A DNA stretch of 64,000 nucleotides, from positions 1 through 64,000 of the forward strand of contig MPUH01000313.1 of assembly GCA_001970955.1 (NCBI GenBank), written 5' to 3'. Position numbers and translations under genes: made by a program. This stretch comes from Stentor coeruleus (lineage: Eukaryota > Ciliophora > Heterotrichea > Heterotrichida > Stentoridae). Shown in pieces: positions 9,003-18,701 of this stretch (position 1 is the stretch's first letter; each line of letters starts with the position of its first letter). Below the pieces are notes generated by a model, which saw nothing but the letters and a program-made list of their open reading frames with translations, did no database searches and was not told where the DNA came from.

Positions 9003-10154
9003 TTATTAGTATATTTAATCCTTCTATTCAAAACTAAATTATTGTGATGTTTATATTTGGATGTATTGATAAAAATATATATCACAAGAATCACTTATGC
9101 TGATATTTGACACAAATTAAATGCTCGCAGTTCAAAATTTTCTTACTAGTTTCAGTATTTATAAAATTAACATTGGAACTGCAATATATTCTGTATTTTT
9201 TCTTGGATTTCAGTTAGTTATGTATTCAAAGTTTCATTCGCGTCTGAATATTTTTTTATACTAACTTGAAGATTCTCCTTAGGTGCAGGTTAAGTCTGAT
9301 GGATAAAAGGGATTTTCAGCCATCTTACAAGATTCGCTCTTGAAAATTTTTATTTGATAATTATCTCTATGATAAAGTTCCTCTATTTCATCGTAGCAGC
9401 TTTTACATAAGTTTTATATTTGTATTTGTATTTTCTATTGAACCCAACTATACACTGCTTGCAAGAATATGGAAATTTTACTGTATCTCGTCTGTGATCT
9501 CTATGATCATGCCAATAATTACATAACACTTTGTTGTGAATGACTAGGATTTTGCATTAAAAGTTTAAAAAAGTATCAAGTGCAAATACGCTTTCATCTT
9601 TTTTTGGTTCTTCAGGTTTATTTTTCGGCTCTGTTGATATAAAACTCAGAGAAGGAATTCTTAAATCATCATAGGCATAATAGCATAAATATCCTAATTG
9701 CTTATATTTATTATTAACAATAGAGTATTGACGTAATTTTTTTTTATAAAGCATTGGATAATAATTGATTTCTTCAGAACTCTAGACAAATTTTTGATAT
9801 GCAAGCTTTTGTGATATAGTTCCAAATATCATAATATAATCTTTGAGACATATATAAAGATTTATTTTTGTATCATAATATCATCGATTTCTTCATCTGT
9901 TTTTGTTTAATACAAATCCTTGTGTTCTTTTTTTTAAAATACCTTAAAATTGTGTTGTTTTCAGTAACATATTCAGCTCTTTTCATAGTCTAATCTTCAT
10001 GTTTCATATTTTTTATTTATTATTAGTCTAAAAGTTCATATGAAAAACTATAATATTAGATTAAAGTAAAACTTATATAAAGAAATGATAATATTAAGAT
10101 TTTTGATATAATCCTTGTAGGATATAACTAAAGAAACTCTTGAAATAATTAGAA
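9003..10154. other. Intergenic region holding a decayed gene
   Basis: The middle (about 9290-9986, minus strand) is a broken coding region described separately. The rest shows nothing. The last 50 bp is the leader of the proteasome gene. Confidence 0.6.
9290..9986 (-). pseudogene. Decayed zinc-cysteine gene, unidentified
   Basis: The longest clean piece is 9557-9754 (65 codons beginning MLYKKKLRQYS and ending DTFLNF). Coding-like sequence continues on both sides in the same and neighbouring frames, interrupted by a few stops and frame changes in A-runs. Downstream of the clean piece are cysteine clusters (LCNYWHDH, YSCKQC, LCKSCYDEIEEL) resembling a zinc-binding B-box-like module. Upstream are YVTENNTIL and TDEEIDDIM. 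The 15-nt intron rule does not explain the breaks, so this is best read as a pseudogene. Several stops fall where glutamine would be natural, as expected from C-to-T decay of CAA/CAG. Identity of the parent is not recognised. Confidence 0.5.
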
Positions 10155-10787
10155 ATGGTAAAACTTATATAGGCCAATATATTCTCGTACCATGGGGGTT
10201 CGATGATAGGTATGAAAGGCAAAGACTGCGTAGCAATTGCAATGGACCGGCGTTTGGGAGCTCAATACAAAACTGTGAGTACAAATTACCAGAGAGTTTT
10301 CCAAATGACTGACAAAACTATTGCAGGGTTTATTGGTCTAGGAGGAGATATTCAGACTTTAGCAGCTGAGCTTAGAGCAAAACTCAACCTATACAGTCTT
10401 AAAGAAAACAGGCAAATCTCTCCTGAAACTTTATCTTGGATGTTGGCTGCCCTTCAATACAAACGTCGCTTTTCTCCATACTTCATTGAGCCTTTAGTAG
10501 CAGGTCTTGATGATAAAAACCAGCCATACCTTTCAACAGCTGATTCTATAGGCTGCATGTGTGATAAGGATGGGTTTTTCTGTATTGGCACCGGTTCTGA
10601 AAACATGTTGGGGATATGTGAGAGTTTTTACAAAGACGATTTGGAATCAGAAGATCTGTTTGAAGTCATTTCTCAGTGTTTATTATCAGGATTAGACCGA
10701 GATGCCTTTTCTGGTTGGGGAGCAGTAATTTATATGATCACTCCTGCAGGAATTACAGCCAAAACCTTAAAAGCAAGAATGGATTAG
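10155..10787 (+). CDS. PSMB3: 20S proteasome subunit beta type-3
   Basis: Exons 10155-10157 and 10173-10787 give 205 residues, exactly the length of human PSMB3. The first exon is only the ATG. Removal of GTAAAACTTATATAG gives MANIFSYHGGSMIGMKGKDC, matching the family's SYNGG...MxGK(D/N)C start. Other landmarks are FIGLGGDIQT, YKRRFSPYFIEPLVAGLD, the DSIGC motif, MLGICESFY, LLSGLDRDAFSGWG, and the final KTLKARMD seen also in animals. Beta3 is a non-catalytic ring subunit of the core particle and lacks the N-terminal threonine nucleophile. Confidence 0.97.
10158..10172 (+). other. 15-nt intron directly after the start codon
   Basis: GTAAAACTTATATAG, A at position 10. It follows the initiator ATG with no further coding base, so exon 1 contributes a single codon. 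Unspliced RNA ends after five codons. Confidence 0.92.
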
Positions 10788-11091
10788 TTAATAGAATAGA
10801 AAAATGAGTTGCTTAAAAGGTTGTAAGAATTTTTTTGAGCATTTTGTGGTAGCTCAATGATGTGATTTTGTAGTAATATTTGAGTTTACTTGAAAGGATT
10901 TTTTCTTAAATCACTATAAACTTTTATCCATAAGTAGTTGCCTATTTATCATAACCCTTTAGTAAACCCTAATAGTTTTAACACAAACTCAATAATCCTC
11001 ATAAAATTTTAAACATAAAAAAAATCTTATCTTTTACAATAATTATCGTAAAAGCATCTATTTAGATAAAATAAACTCTAATACTAGTGAA
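10788..11091. other. Short AT-rich gap between convergent genes
   Basis: About 300 bp, no feature recognised. Confidence 0.5.
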
Positions 11092-14000
11092 TTAATCTTC
11101 AGTCAATTCAGCCAGACTTGCTGATTCTTGATCAGAACTAAACCCAAACAATAAACTGCTTTTTTTATAAGAGTCAATAAAAAAGTCCTCTTCAGGTTCA
11201 ACACTCAGACTTTCTGAACTTTCCTTTGGCTTTGGTGCCGGATCATCAGAAACCGCTCTAACTTTTTTCATCGGGTTTTCAAATGTTGAATTTTTCTCAT
11301 TAACAGGTGATGGGCATACAAGAGGTGAATTAACTGAAGGTTTTCCTATACGTTTTTCCATAAGCAATTTATTTGTTGCTATGATCTCTGGAACTTGTAC
11401 CATATGCTTTTGAGTCTTTAAATTCTCAGCATTTTCTATTATAGTATTTGCTAAATTACGTCTGATTTTAGTTTTTTTCCTAGATTTTGGGGGTTGGATA
11501 ATTCCAACTATCTCTGTTGTTTCTTCAGTTTTTTCAGTTTCTATTGGAACTGTTGGAATTTCTTGGGTCTGGGCAAAGAAAATAGGCTGAGAGTATTTTT
11601 TGCAAAAGAAAACCCCAAAAGTTATTTCAGGATAATCTTTTGTGCTCTTACTTCTATAATGTATTTTTTTATCAAATTGATCATATTTAATCAATAGCAC
11701 CAAAACTACAATAATACAAGCTATGGTTGCGATAAGTGCTTCATCTCCACAACTAGCTGCAAAGACATTTAAATTAAAATCTTCAGGAAGTTTAGATTCA
11801 ACTGTAATACTAAAACGTCCTGTTGATGTGAACACCTGTAATTCCGCATTTCTATTAGCAAAAGATTTTGCAGGATTATAATACATTTGCACGCTAATCC
11901 CTTCTTGCGAGCCTAAAATAAAACTTCTATTACATTCAATCAATATATACCCCTCAAACTCACAAACATCTCCTTCAAAAGAAATCCCTTGAATCTCAGC
12001 ATCAATATTCCCCACATTTTGCAATTCAAAACTTCTGACAAATATTGGTGATATTATTGAAGGGCCTCCAGTTAAAAACTTACTCATTTCATCAGAAGTT
12101 ATATCAAAAATAAGTTTATGTTGCTCTTTTCTTAAGGATGTTTTATGTACAACATATTCTTTTCCATTATAAAAATAAATAGTTCTTTTCATAAATGCAA
12201 GTTTTGAATATGCAACATTTGTATGAATATTCATTGTTTCAATAAGCGTATAGTTATTTCTGAGTATAAAAGATAGATTGTGTAAACCTTGGGATAAAGG
12301 TTGAAAATATATTGGCCCAATAACTTTACTTGTTTTTGGAGGAATAAGAATAGTATTTTTACCTCCTATGAAATATGATTGAGATGCTTGCCATGTGTTT
12401 TGAGAAGATTTAAATTCTTCGTTTTGGGTTTTGAGAAGGTTTGAGTAACTGACATCATCTTTAGGGTTTATAACAGAGAGGATTTTTTCTAATAAGGATT
12501 GGTCTTGTAAATTTAATTCTTGTGATCGTCTTGGACGTTTTTCAGTTGCATGTTTAATTAAAGGTATTTCTTCAGTAGGTTTTATTATGCATTCCCTTCT
12601 TTTAAGTCCTGTATCATATTCATTGTTAACGTTCTCAAACTCGTCATCAACGTAGTTTTGATGTAAATACTGACTTGAACAGTCAAATTTTTTAAGTTCA
12701 GTTTGTAGGAAGTCTGGAGCAGCGAGTAGTTGGGCCATTATTGGTACCTGCAAAGGGTTATAAACTTTCAAATAACTTGTACAAGTTTCATCAATGCTGC
12801 AATAATCGAAATTCGGCCATATGTCAATCTCCATCTGAGGTTTTTTAAAGCCAATAAATACAGGGACTTCAATTTTCCCAGCAACATCTGTAGTTACTAC
12901 AATACTTCCTACCTTTTCCCCATCTTCCCATATCCTCTGAAGCTGATTCCAAGTCCTAGCTTCTCCATAAGTCAAATATTTATTCCAATCAATAATAATC
13001 TCATTCTTTTTACTATATAAGATCTTTACTTTCCCTATAACTTGCTCTTTATCTGGTAGGACAAGTTCTTTTGTAGTTTCAAAAGTTAAACTATCAACAG
13101 GAGAAGATATTGACTGTATATGTACTGGGACTGGGAAATTATTAGTAAAATATATTAATTGCTCTTTAGTAGTCCCTGGAACTACTTCACCAAAGTAAAT
13201 TGATTTAACTTTTCCATATCCAGGTACAGCAGATAAATGTGCTGTTATGAAAAATGAACCAATTGAAGTATGGAATATAACTGGGTTAAACAAAGATCTA
13301 TCACCTTTTATAACTATTGCAAATTCAAGTGAGTCCTGGGCATAGATTGTATTACGTTTAGGCATTTCAATTTTTGAATGGGGAATTGACTCTATTAAAT
13401 CAATAACTACATCGAATCTGTTTGAGTTTTTTATTGACAACTTTACTGTTATAGAGCTTTCATAAGATATATAACCCAATTCTAATGGGCCGTATATGTT
13501 TTCATAAACCCCTTTGACTAAATGTGCAAATGATAACACAGGGTCTTCTATTCTTATATAAGATTGAATAATACCGATATTTGTGTGGAATTTTACTAGT
13601 TGATAGGATGACTGTTTACCTAAAACCATGACTTTAACTTTGCTTTCTTCATTAGAAAAGAGCTTTTCTGGGTTTGAAATGTTCAAAGCCCCTGTGAAAG
13701 TTTGGATGTTTTTAATATGCAAATCATGACCAAGATAGTTTGTTACAGGGACATTATAAATCATATGATTGTATGGATTATAAACTAAAGGAACAGCTGA
13801 TATTTCTAATATAGATAAAGTTGAAGTAGCTGTGCATTCTATAATATAAATTTTATCATTACTTCTAAGCTCGATAGCTCCAGTATAAAACCCTTCGTTT
13901 TTCATATGGAACCTAACTTTCCCTATAATGAATTTATCGCTATGCGCTGGGACAATTTTGTTGTCAAAAGACACTTCAAAAACCGATGACATACTTTTTA

Positions 14001-14859
14001 GACTTTGGATCTTAAAACTGTTTTTAGAAGGATTTTTTACGATTATATCCATATAATACTTCCTATCATAAGTGTTTAAAATACTGAAACTTATAGTTTT
14101 TGGGACGTTTAGACCTTGGTTTAATACTTTGACATAAATAGGCAATATGAATTTATTTGCATGAAATTGGATTTCTAATGAAGTTTTATATTCCCCTTGC
14201 TGAGAAAAGTACGCCCGCAAGGTACAGATTTCCCCTTTTGAATGTCCTAATATAGGCATGCTTTTTTTTTCAACAGACACATCTTTGTCTTGAACTTTTA
14301 AAGAAATCACTTCTAAAAGGTCATTAAAAGGGTTGTCAATAATTAAATCAAATACCCCATATGTACCTTGTATGTACTCTATATTCACTGTTTGAAGGTT
14401 AAAGCCTGATTCTTCTCCAATACCTTGAAGATAGTAAATTAAAGTTTCTGTTTCAGTACACAATACTAAATAATCACTTCTTATGCCGATTGCTGTTGGT
14501 GTAAAGAGGATATCAAGCTTGACTGGCGACATATATTTTTGCTTTAATTTGGGCAGTTGCTTTATAGAGAAATCGGGTGATACTAGAGATATGTATTTTA
14601 ACACTGTTTCTGATTTAGACATTGGAACTGTTAGGAGCATTGATGTTGGTTCGAATAAGAATACAGGGCTTGGCCAATTCATTTTCAACAGTATTGGAGT
14701 TTTAGACAAATAATCAGATAGATGAGCATCTTTGCTCTGAAGAATATTTAGTAGCGCACGAGTTTCTTTGTTGATCTCACTCGAAGGTGTAGGAGATTTC
14801 AAAGTACTCGTCGCCACAATTTGAATCACTATGAATACTACTAATCGATACAAACCCAT
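11092..14859 (-). CDS. TMEM131: TMEM131-like single-pass membrane protein
   Basis: 1255 residues, one exon. N-terminal signal peptide MGLYRLVVFIVIQIV. A long lumenal part of repeated beta-sandwich (PapD-like/ASH) modules begins FLFEPTSMLL and includes PVKLDILFTPTAIG with the family's 'upper limit' of repeats. One transmembrane segment lies near residue 1070 (IATIACIIVVLVLLIKYDQF), followed by a cytosolic tail of about 170 residues rich in Ser, Glu and Pro that ends in an acidic, aromatic cluster. TMEM131 proteins in animals help secrete collagen-like cargo through a tail that contacts TRAPPIII. Ciliates lack collagen, so the cargo here would differ. Assignment rests on architecture, N-terminal motifs and length; remote, so moderate confidence. 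Confidence 0.7.
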   Translation of the reverse strand: MGLYRLVVFIVIQIVATSTLKSPTPSSEINKETRALLNILQSKDAHLSDYLSKTPILLKMNWPSPVFLFEPTSMLLTVPMSKSETVLKYISLVSPDFSIKQLPKLKQKYMSPVKLDILFTPTAIGIRSDYLVLCTETETLIYYLQGIGEESGFNLQTVNIEYIQGTYGVFDLIIDNPFNDLLEVISLKVQDKDVSVEKKSMPILGHSKGEICTLRAYFSQQGEYKTSLEIQFHANKFILPIYVKVLNQGLNVPKTISFSILNTYDRKYYMDIIVKNPSKNSFKIQSLKSMSSVFEVSFDNKIVPAHSDKFIIGKVRFHMKNEGFYTGAIELRSNDKIYIIECTATSTLSILEISAVPLVYNPYNHMIYNVPVTNYLGHDLHIKNIQTFTGALNISNPEKLFSNEESKVKVMVLGKQSSYQLVKFHTNIGIIQSYIRIEDPVLSFAHLVKGVYENIYGPLELGYISYESSITVKLSIKNSNRFDVVIDLIESIPHSKIEMPKRNTIYAQDSLEFAIVIKGDRSLFNPVIFHTSIGSFFITAHLSAVPGYGKVKSIYFGEVVPGTTKEQLIYFTNNFPVPVHIQSISSPVDSLTFETTKELVLPDKEQVIGKVKILYSKKNEIIIDWNKYLTYGEARTWNQLQRIWEDGEKVGSIVVTTDVAGKIEVPVFIGFKKPQMEIDIWPNFDYCSIDETCTSYLKVYNPLQVPIMAQLLAAPDFLQTELKKFDCSSQYLHQNYVDDEFENVNNEYDTGLKRRECIIKPTEEIPLIKHATEKRPRRSQELNLQDQSLLEKILSVINPKDDVSYSNLLKTQNEEFKSSQNTWQASQSYFIGGKNTILIPPKTSKVIGPIYFQPLSQGLHNLSFILRNNYTLIETMNIHTNVAYSKLAFMKRTIYFYNGKEYVVHKTSLRKEQHKLIFDITSDEMSKFLTGGPSIISPIFVRSFELQNVGNIDAEIQGISFEGDVCEFEGYILIECNRSFILGSQEGISVQMYYNPAKSFANRNAELQVFTSTGRFSITVESKLPEDFNLNVFAASCGDEALIATIACIIVVLVLLIKYDQFDKKIHYRSKSTKDYPEITFGVFFCKKYSQPIFFAQTQEIPTVPIETEKTEETTEIVGIIQPPKSRKKTKIRRNLANTIIENAENLKTQKHMVQVPEIIATNKLLMEKRIGKPSVNSPLVCPSPVNEKNSTFENPMKKVRAVSDDPAPKPKESSESLSVEPEEDFFIDSYKKSSLLFGFSSDQESASLAELTED

Positions 14860-16544
14860 TTATTTTTATATGGGTATTATTTCACCTAACTAAGAATACA
14901 TTCATAGTTTTAGACCTAAAGAAATATAGAATATTATAAAGCTATTATTTTATATAATAAAAGATCATTGCTTATGAATTATGCTGATTTGTATGTTTAA
15001 TAATTTTTTATTAAAGTTTAAATCTTTGAATTTTTGGGTGAGTTTTTACTTGTAGCGATGTTTGAATTAGAATGATTTGTGTATAGGATTTTGTAAAATA
15101 AACAATTATTTTGATTTAAAGGAAGAGATAAATGAAGCTTTTGGTAGAAATAATACGAATTTTAAGGGAAAGTGATAGTTTTCAATATTGCTTTGACTCT
15201 ATTTATAGGATCAAACACGTATGTTCTTAGAATAAAATTCGAAAAATGGATATGATTAATAAAACCAAGTACAAATTAGATATTTAAAATATAATATAAT
15301 AGTTTTTATGATTATAGGTAAATAGACTCGTAAAAGTTTATGATTATTAATGTAGTTTTATCAGACGAAATAATATTTTTTAAGTTTTTGTATTTGTATT
15401 TGTGTTGTAAATAGCTTGATTATTCAAAAGAATTTGATTAGAGAGATTTCTAATTTTACCTCGAAGTTATGGAAACGATAATGCATATTCTTACGGAGCG
15501 AAATGATATTTTATTATAATATAATAAATCATTCTATGTATTTTTATAAATATATAAACTAATAAAACTCTTGATTTCTTTTTTCAGGAAAAACATTAAG
15601 ATATGTGAGAATGGAAATATTTGGATAGAAAAATCTCTGAAATACTGAATAAATATTAGGAAAACAATTTCTTTCAATTTTCACTTAAAATTACTAAAAT
15701 GGTTCAATACTCAATATATGGGCTTTATGATTCTCGGAAATCTTAATAATTTGAATGATTACTGTTTTATGATCATGGAAACTCATATTTGGCATCAATT
15801 CAATAAGATTTTATTGTGATATGCATTGATCATTAAATATAGTTTAATCTGGCTTTATAATTCTTCTGGTTTTTTCAGTCAGAGCAAGTTTACTTCTGCT
15901 TTAAATTTTCTCAAATGAATTAGTTCTCAGATTCCCTCAATTTATTCTACAAAAATCCAGACTTATAGGAACTTAATATTTTAACTTAACATTAGTTTTT
16001 TCCAGGTAAGTATTTATCTATCAAAACTATTTCTTCTACACAACAAATACAATAATTATTTTAATCCAATAAATTAAAATTTGTTAGAATTCTAAATATT
16101 TCGAGTTATCTACTAATATTCCAAATCATAAAACAAATGCAAATTTATCAAAATTTTAGATTTACTCATAAAAGTTCTAAACTATTATTCAGAAGTTAAA
16201 CTTTATATATAAATATTTATTTCATTTGAAAAGCCTGCTTGGATTTTTGTTAAGTATTAAATTAAAAAAAACTACTTCTATAAACATAGATAAAATATAT
16301 CATATGATTTCAGGTATTTTGATTTTTTAAATGCCTAAACTTCTATGATCTTTTTTTTTCTAACAGAAACATCCAAAACTGTTTTCCCGAATAAATTCCT
16401 ATCATTAATTACCACCCAAAAATTATAATAAAAATAAAAATCCGCCATGAAAAACATTTTTTCTAACCCATCACACATTTTCCCCCAAATTATAAAATAT
16501 GCAACTTCTCCATATATAATCACATAATGTTAATAATTATTAAT
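14860..16544. other. AT-rich intergenic region, 1.7 kb
   Basis: Leaders of two divergent genes. No open frame of convincing composition, no repeats over 30 bp and no RNA recognised. Confidence 0.5.
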
Positions 16545-16979
16545 ATGGCTTTTCTTGGTAAAATCCTCCACTCAAAAGCTGGTAATGTTTCCACAAGCAT
16601 TCTAACATTTAAATCCCCTCTTTTATTATACTTTTCTGCTAGCTGGTGTCCACCATGCAGGTCATTCACCCCAATTTTATCTGAATTTTATAACAAAGTT
16701 AACTCCCCGAAGAAGCAATGCGAGATTATCTTTAGCACTTTTGATGAAACAAAGGAAGATTTCAACAATTATTACGCGAAAATGCCATGGCTGACTATCC
16801 CATTTGAAGATAAAGATATAGTAATAAATCTAGCTAAGCAATTTGAGATTGAATCAATACCAACTTTGGTGTTGATTGATGAAAAAGGGAATGCAATTAG
16901 TAAAAACTGTAGACATGAAGTAAGTGACAAGGGAGTAGACGCTTTGTATTCCTTTAAATTGCTTTTATCTAAAAATTAG
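16545..16979 (+). CDS. Thioredoxin-like protein, tryparedoxin/nucleoredoxin type
   Basis: 144 residues from the second ATG (MAFLGKILHS); an ATG six codons earlier (16527) is also possible. Active site WCPPC in YFSASWCPPCRSF, as in tryparedoxins and nucleoredoxins. The family signatures FDETKEDFNNYY, MPWLTIPFED and the cis-Pro loop IPTLVLID follow. The chain is the single-domain length usual for tryparedoxin-like proteins. Likely a cytosolic dithiol oxidoreductase acting on peroxiredoxins or protein disulfides. Ends 24 bp from the stop of the converging gene. Confidence 0.9.
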   Translation: MAFLGKILHSKAGNVSTSILTFKSPLLLYFSASWCPPCRSFTPILSEFYNKVNSPKKQCEIIFSTFDETKEDFNNYYAKMPWLTIPFEDKDIVINLAKQFEIESIPTLVLIDEKGNAISKNCRHEVSDKGVDALYSFKLLLSKN

Positions 16980-17003
16980 TATGCATGAAATTTATTTTAC
17001 AAG

Positions 17004-18644
17004 TTAATTAGGAAGTGATTCCAAAATTTTTAGGTGTGATGGGTTGTTCGCCCAACTAGTTTTTAATTGCTCGATAGCCTCTTTGACTTTTTCTTTAAGT
17101 AAGACTTCGTTGTTCATGAGGTTAAAAACAGTCTGACTTCCAAGATCAACTAATATGTTGGTGATCTTACCTGCCACAAGTTCGCTTGTCATATTCATAA
17201 CAAAAGGGAATAAAGCTTCATATGTGCTTTTTTTCCCCTGTACCGCAGCAGGCAATCCTAGTTTACCCATTGGTACTGCAGGCCTTCTATAATTTCCACT
17301 TGGCATTTGGGCACTTGGAGGGGCCTGGGCAAAATTGCCAAACTTTCCTTGTTGTTGACTAACTCCATATCCTGCTTTATCAAAAGGCATCATCACTGGA
17401 AAATAAGGCATATTCATCGGTAAACCTTGTCCTCTACCAACTTGATATCCCATCGGCATAGAATTAAACCTTAAAGCCCTTTCATTTCTCATCTGTATTT
17501 TTGTTATCAAACTTGTTTTCATCTCACTCCTCGGCTTCCATCTAGACACATACAGCTTTTGTCCTTCTAAAGTCTTTTCTTGCAGTTCTTTTAAAGCTAA
17601 AGTTGCTGATTTTTCTAAAACAAAACAAACAAAACCAACTCCTTTTGGCAAAAGTTCTTTACGCATTTCACCTTCAGCATCATACTTTATATGCTCAACT
17701 AAAACTATTTTCAACGAGGATATCTGCCCATAAACCAAACATATTTCCCTGAGTTTTGTATCACAGATGCTTTTAGGGATATTCCTAATATACAAATTCT
17801 TTACTTTCCACTCTTCAATTTTCTTTAAGTACTGATCTCTTAACAGAGCTTTTCTAGTATTTTTATTCATATGTGGGACAACATACCATTCATAATCCCC
17901 TTCTTTTTTTGTATGCATAGCCTCACAAGCTTTAGAAGCAGATTCATTATTAGAAAAACACACAAAGCCAAATGCTCGTTCACCATCTTTAGTCTTTGCA
18001 CTCATAAGACCTATTGACGTGATTTCACCAAATTGACTAAAAATCTCTTTAATCATATCTTGTGAATAGTTTAAAGGGAAGCCTTTTATATACAAATTTG
18101 TTTTGTTAGCAATAGTCCTTGAAGCTATAGGTAAAAATTCAGAGACAATGATTTTATTATTACCCCAAAGGAAACCATTGAGTTTATTTATAGCTTCCTG
18201 AGCTTTATCTTTACGTTCGAATTGAATGAATCCGTATCCTAAAGAGTTGCCGTTAGTATCATAGCAGATTTTTGATGATATTATAGCCCCATAAGGAGCA
18301 AAGATATCTTCAAAATTTTTAAGTGTTGCTTGTGAGGGAATATTTTTCACAAATATATTTGACTTAGGATCGTGATCTTTAGTAACACGACATACACGGA
18401 TAACTGTGTTTTTGATTTTCAACCCATTCAGTTCTCGACGTGCTGAAGATGCTTGAGTAGGGTCTTTATAAGCTATGAATGCATATGCTCGATTTGTATA
18501 AGTTTGGCTACGAATAAGCTTAATGAAACTGATTTCTCCATATTGATGAGTGATATCATAAAGCTCGCCTTCTTTTACTGAAGCATGAAGGTCGCCAATG
18601 TAAAGCTGGGCTAGGTATGCTAAACCTGTGTTATTAACTAACAT
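17004..18644 (-). CDS. PABPC: Poly(A)-binding protein (four RRMs plus MLLE)
   Basis: 546 residues. Four RNA-recognition motifs: about residues 13-88 (LYIGDLHASVKE, RAYAFIAYKD), 95-172 (NIFVKNIP, LGYGFIQFE), 181-258 (NLYIKGFP, AFGFVCFS) and 284-368 (NLYIRNIP, GVGFVCFV). A Met/Gly/Pro-rich linker of about 80 residues follows. A C-terminal MLLE/PABC domain at about 470-540 carries LVAGKITNILVDLGSQ and KVKEAIEQL. This is cytoplasmic PABP, binding poly(A) tails and, through MLLE, PAM2 peptides of translation and decay factors. RRM2 and RRM3 keep typical RNP1 forms; RRM4 has a longer loop. Upstream neighbour ends 57 bp away on the same strand. Confidence 0.95.
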   Translation of the reverse strand: MLVNNTGLAYLAQLYIGDLHASVKEGELYDITHQYGEISFIKLIRSQTYTNRAYAFIAYKDPTQASSARRELNGLKIKNTVIRVCRVTKDHDPKSNIFVKNIPSQATLKNFEDIFAPYGAIISSKICYDTNGNSLGYGFIQFERKDKAQEAINKLNGFLWGNNKIIVSEFLPIASRTIANKTNLYIKGFPLNYSQDMIKEIFSQFGEITSIGLMSAKTKDGERAFGFVCFSNNESASKACEAMHTKKEGDYEWYVVPHMNKNTRKALLRDQYLKKIEEWKVKNLYIRNIPKSICDTKLREICLVYGQISSLKIVLVEHIKYDAEGEMRKELLPKGVGFVCFVLEKSATLALKELQEKTLEGQKLYVSRWKPRSEMKTSLITKIQMRNERALRFNSMPMGYQVGRGQGLPMNMPYFPVMMPFDKAGYGVSQQQGKFGNFAQAPPSAQMPSGNYRRPAVPMGKLGLPAAVQGKKSTYEALFPFVMNMTSELVAGKITNILVDLGSQTVFNLMNNEVLLKEKVKEAIEQLKTSWANNPSHLKILESLPN

Positions 18645-18701
18645 TTATAAATTTTGCTAATGACATATTTAACTTATCATATAAAAATTCGAAAAGTCTT
18701 T

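Noticed and set aside
16335-16523. 62-codon minus-strand frame upstream of the thioredoxin-like gene.
   Set aside because: Composition is noncoding and it lies within the divergent leader; no motif.
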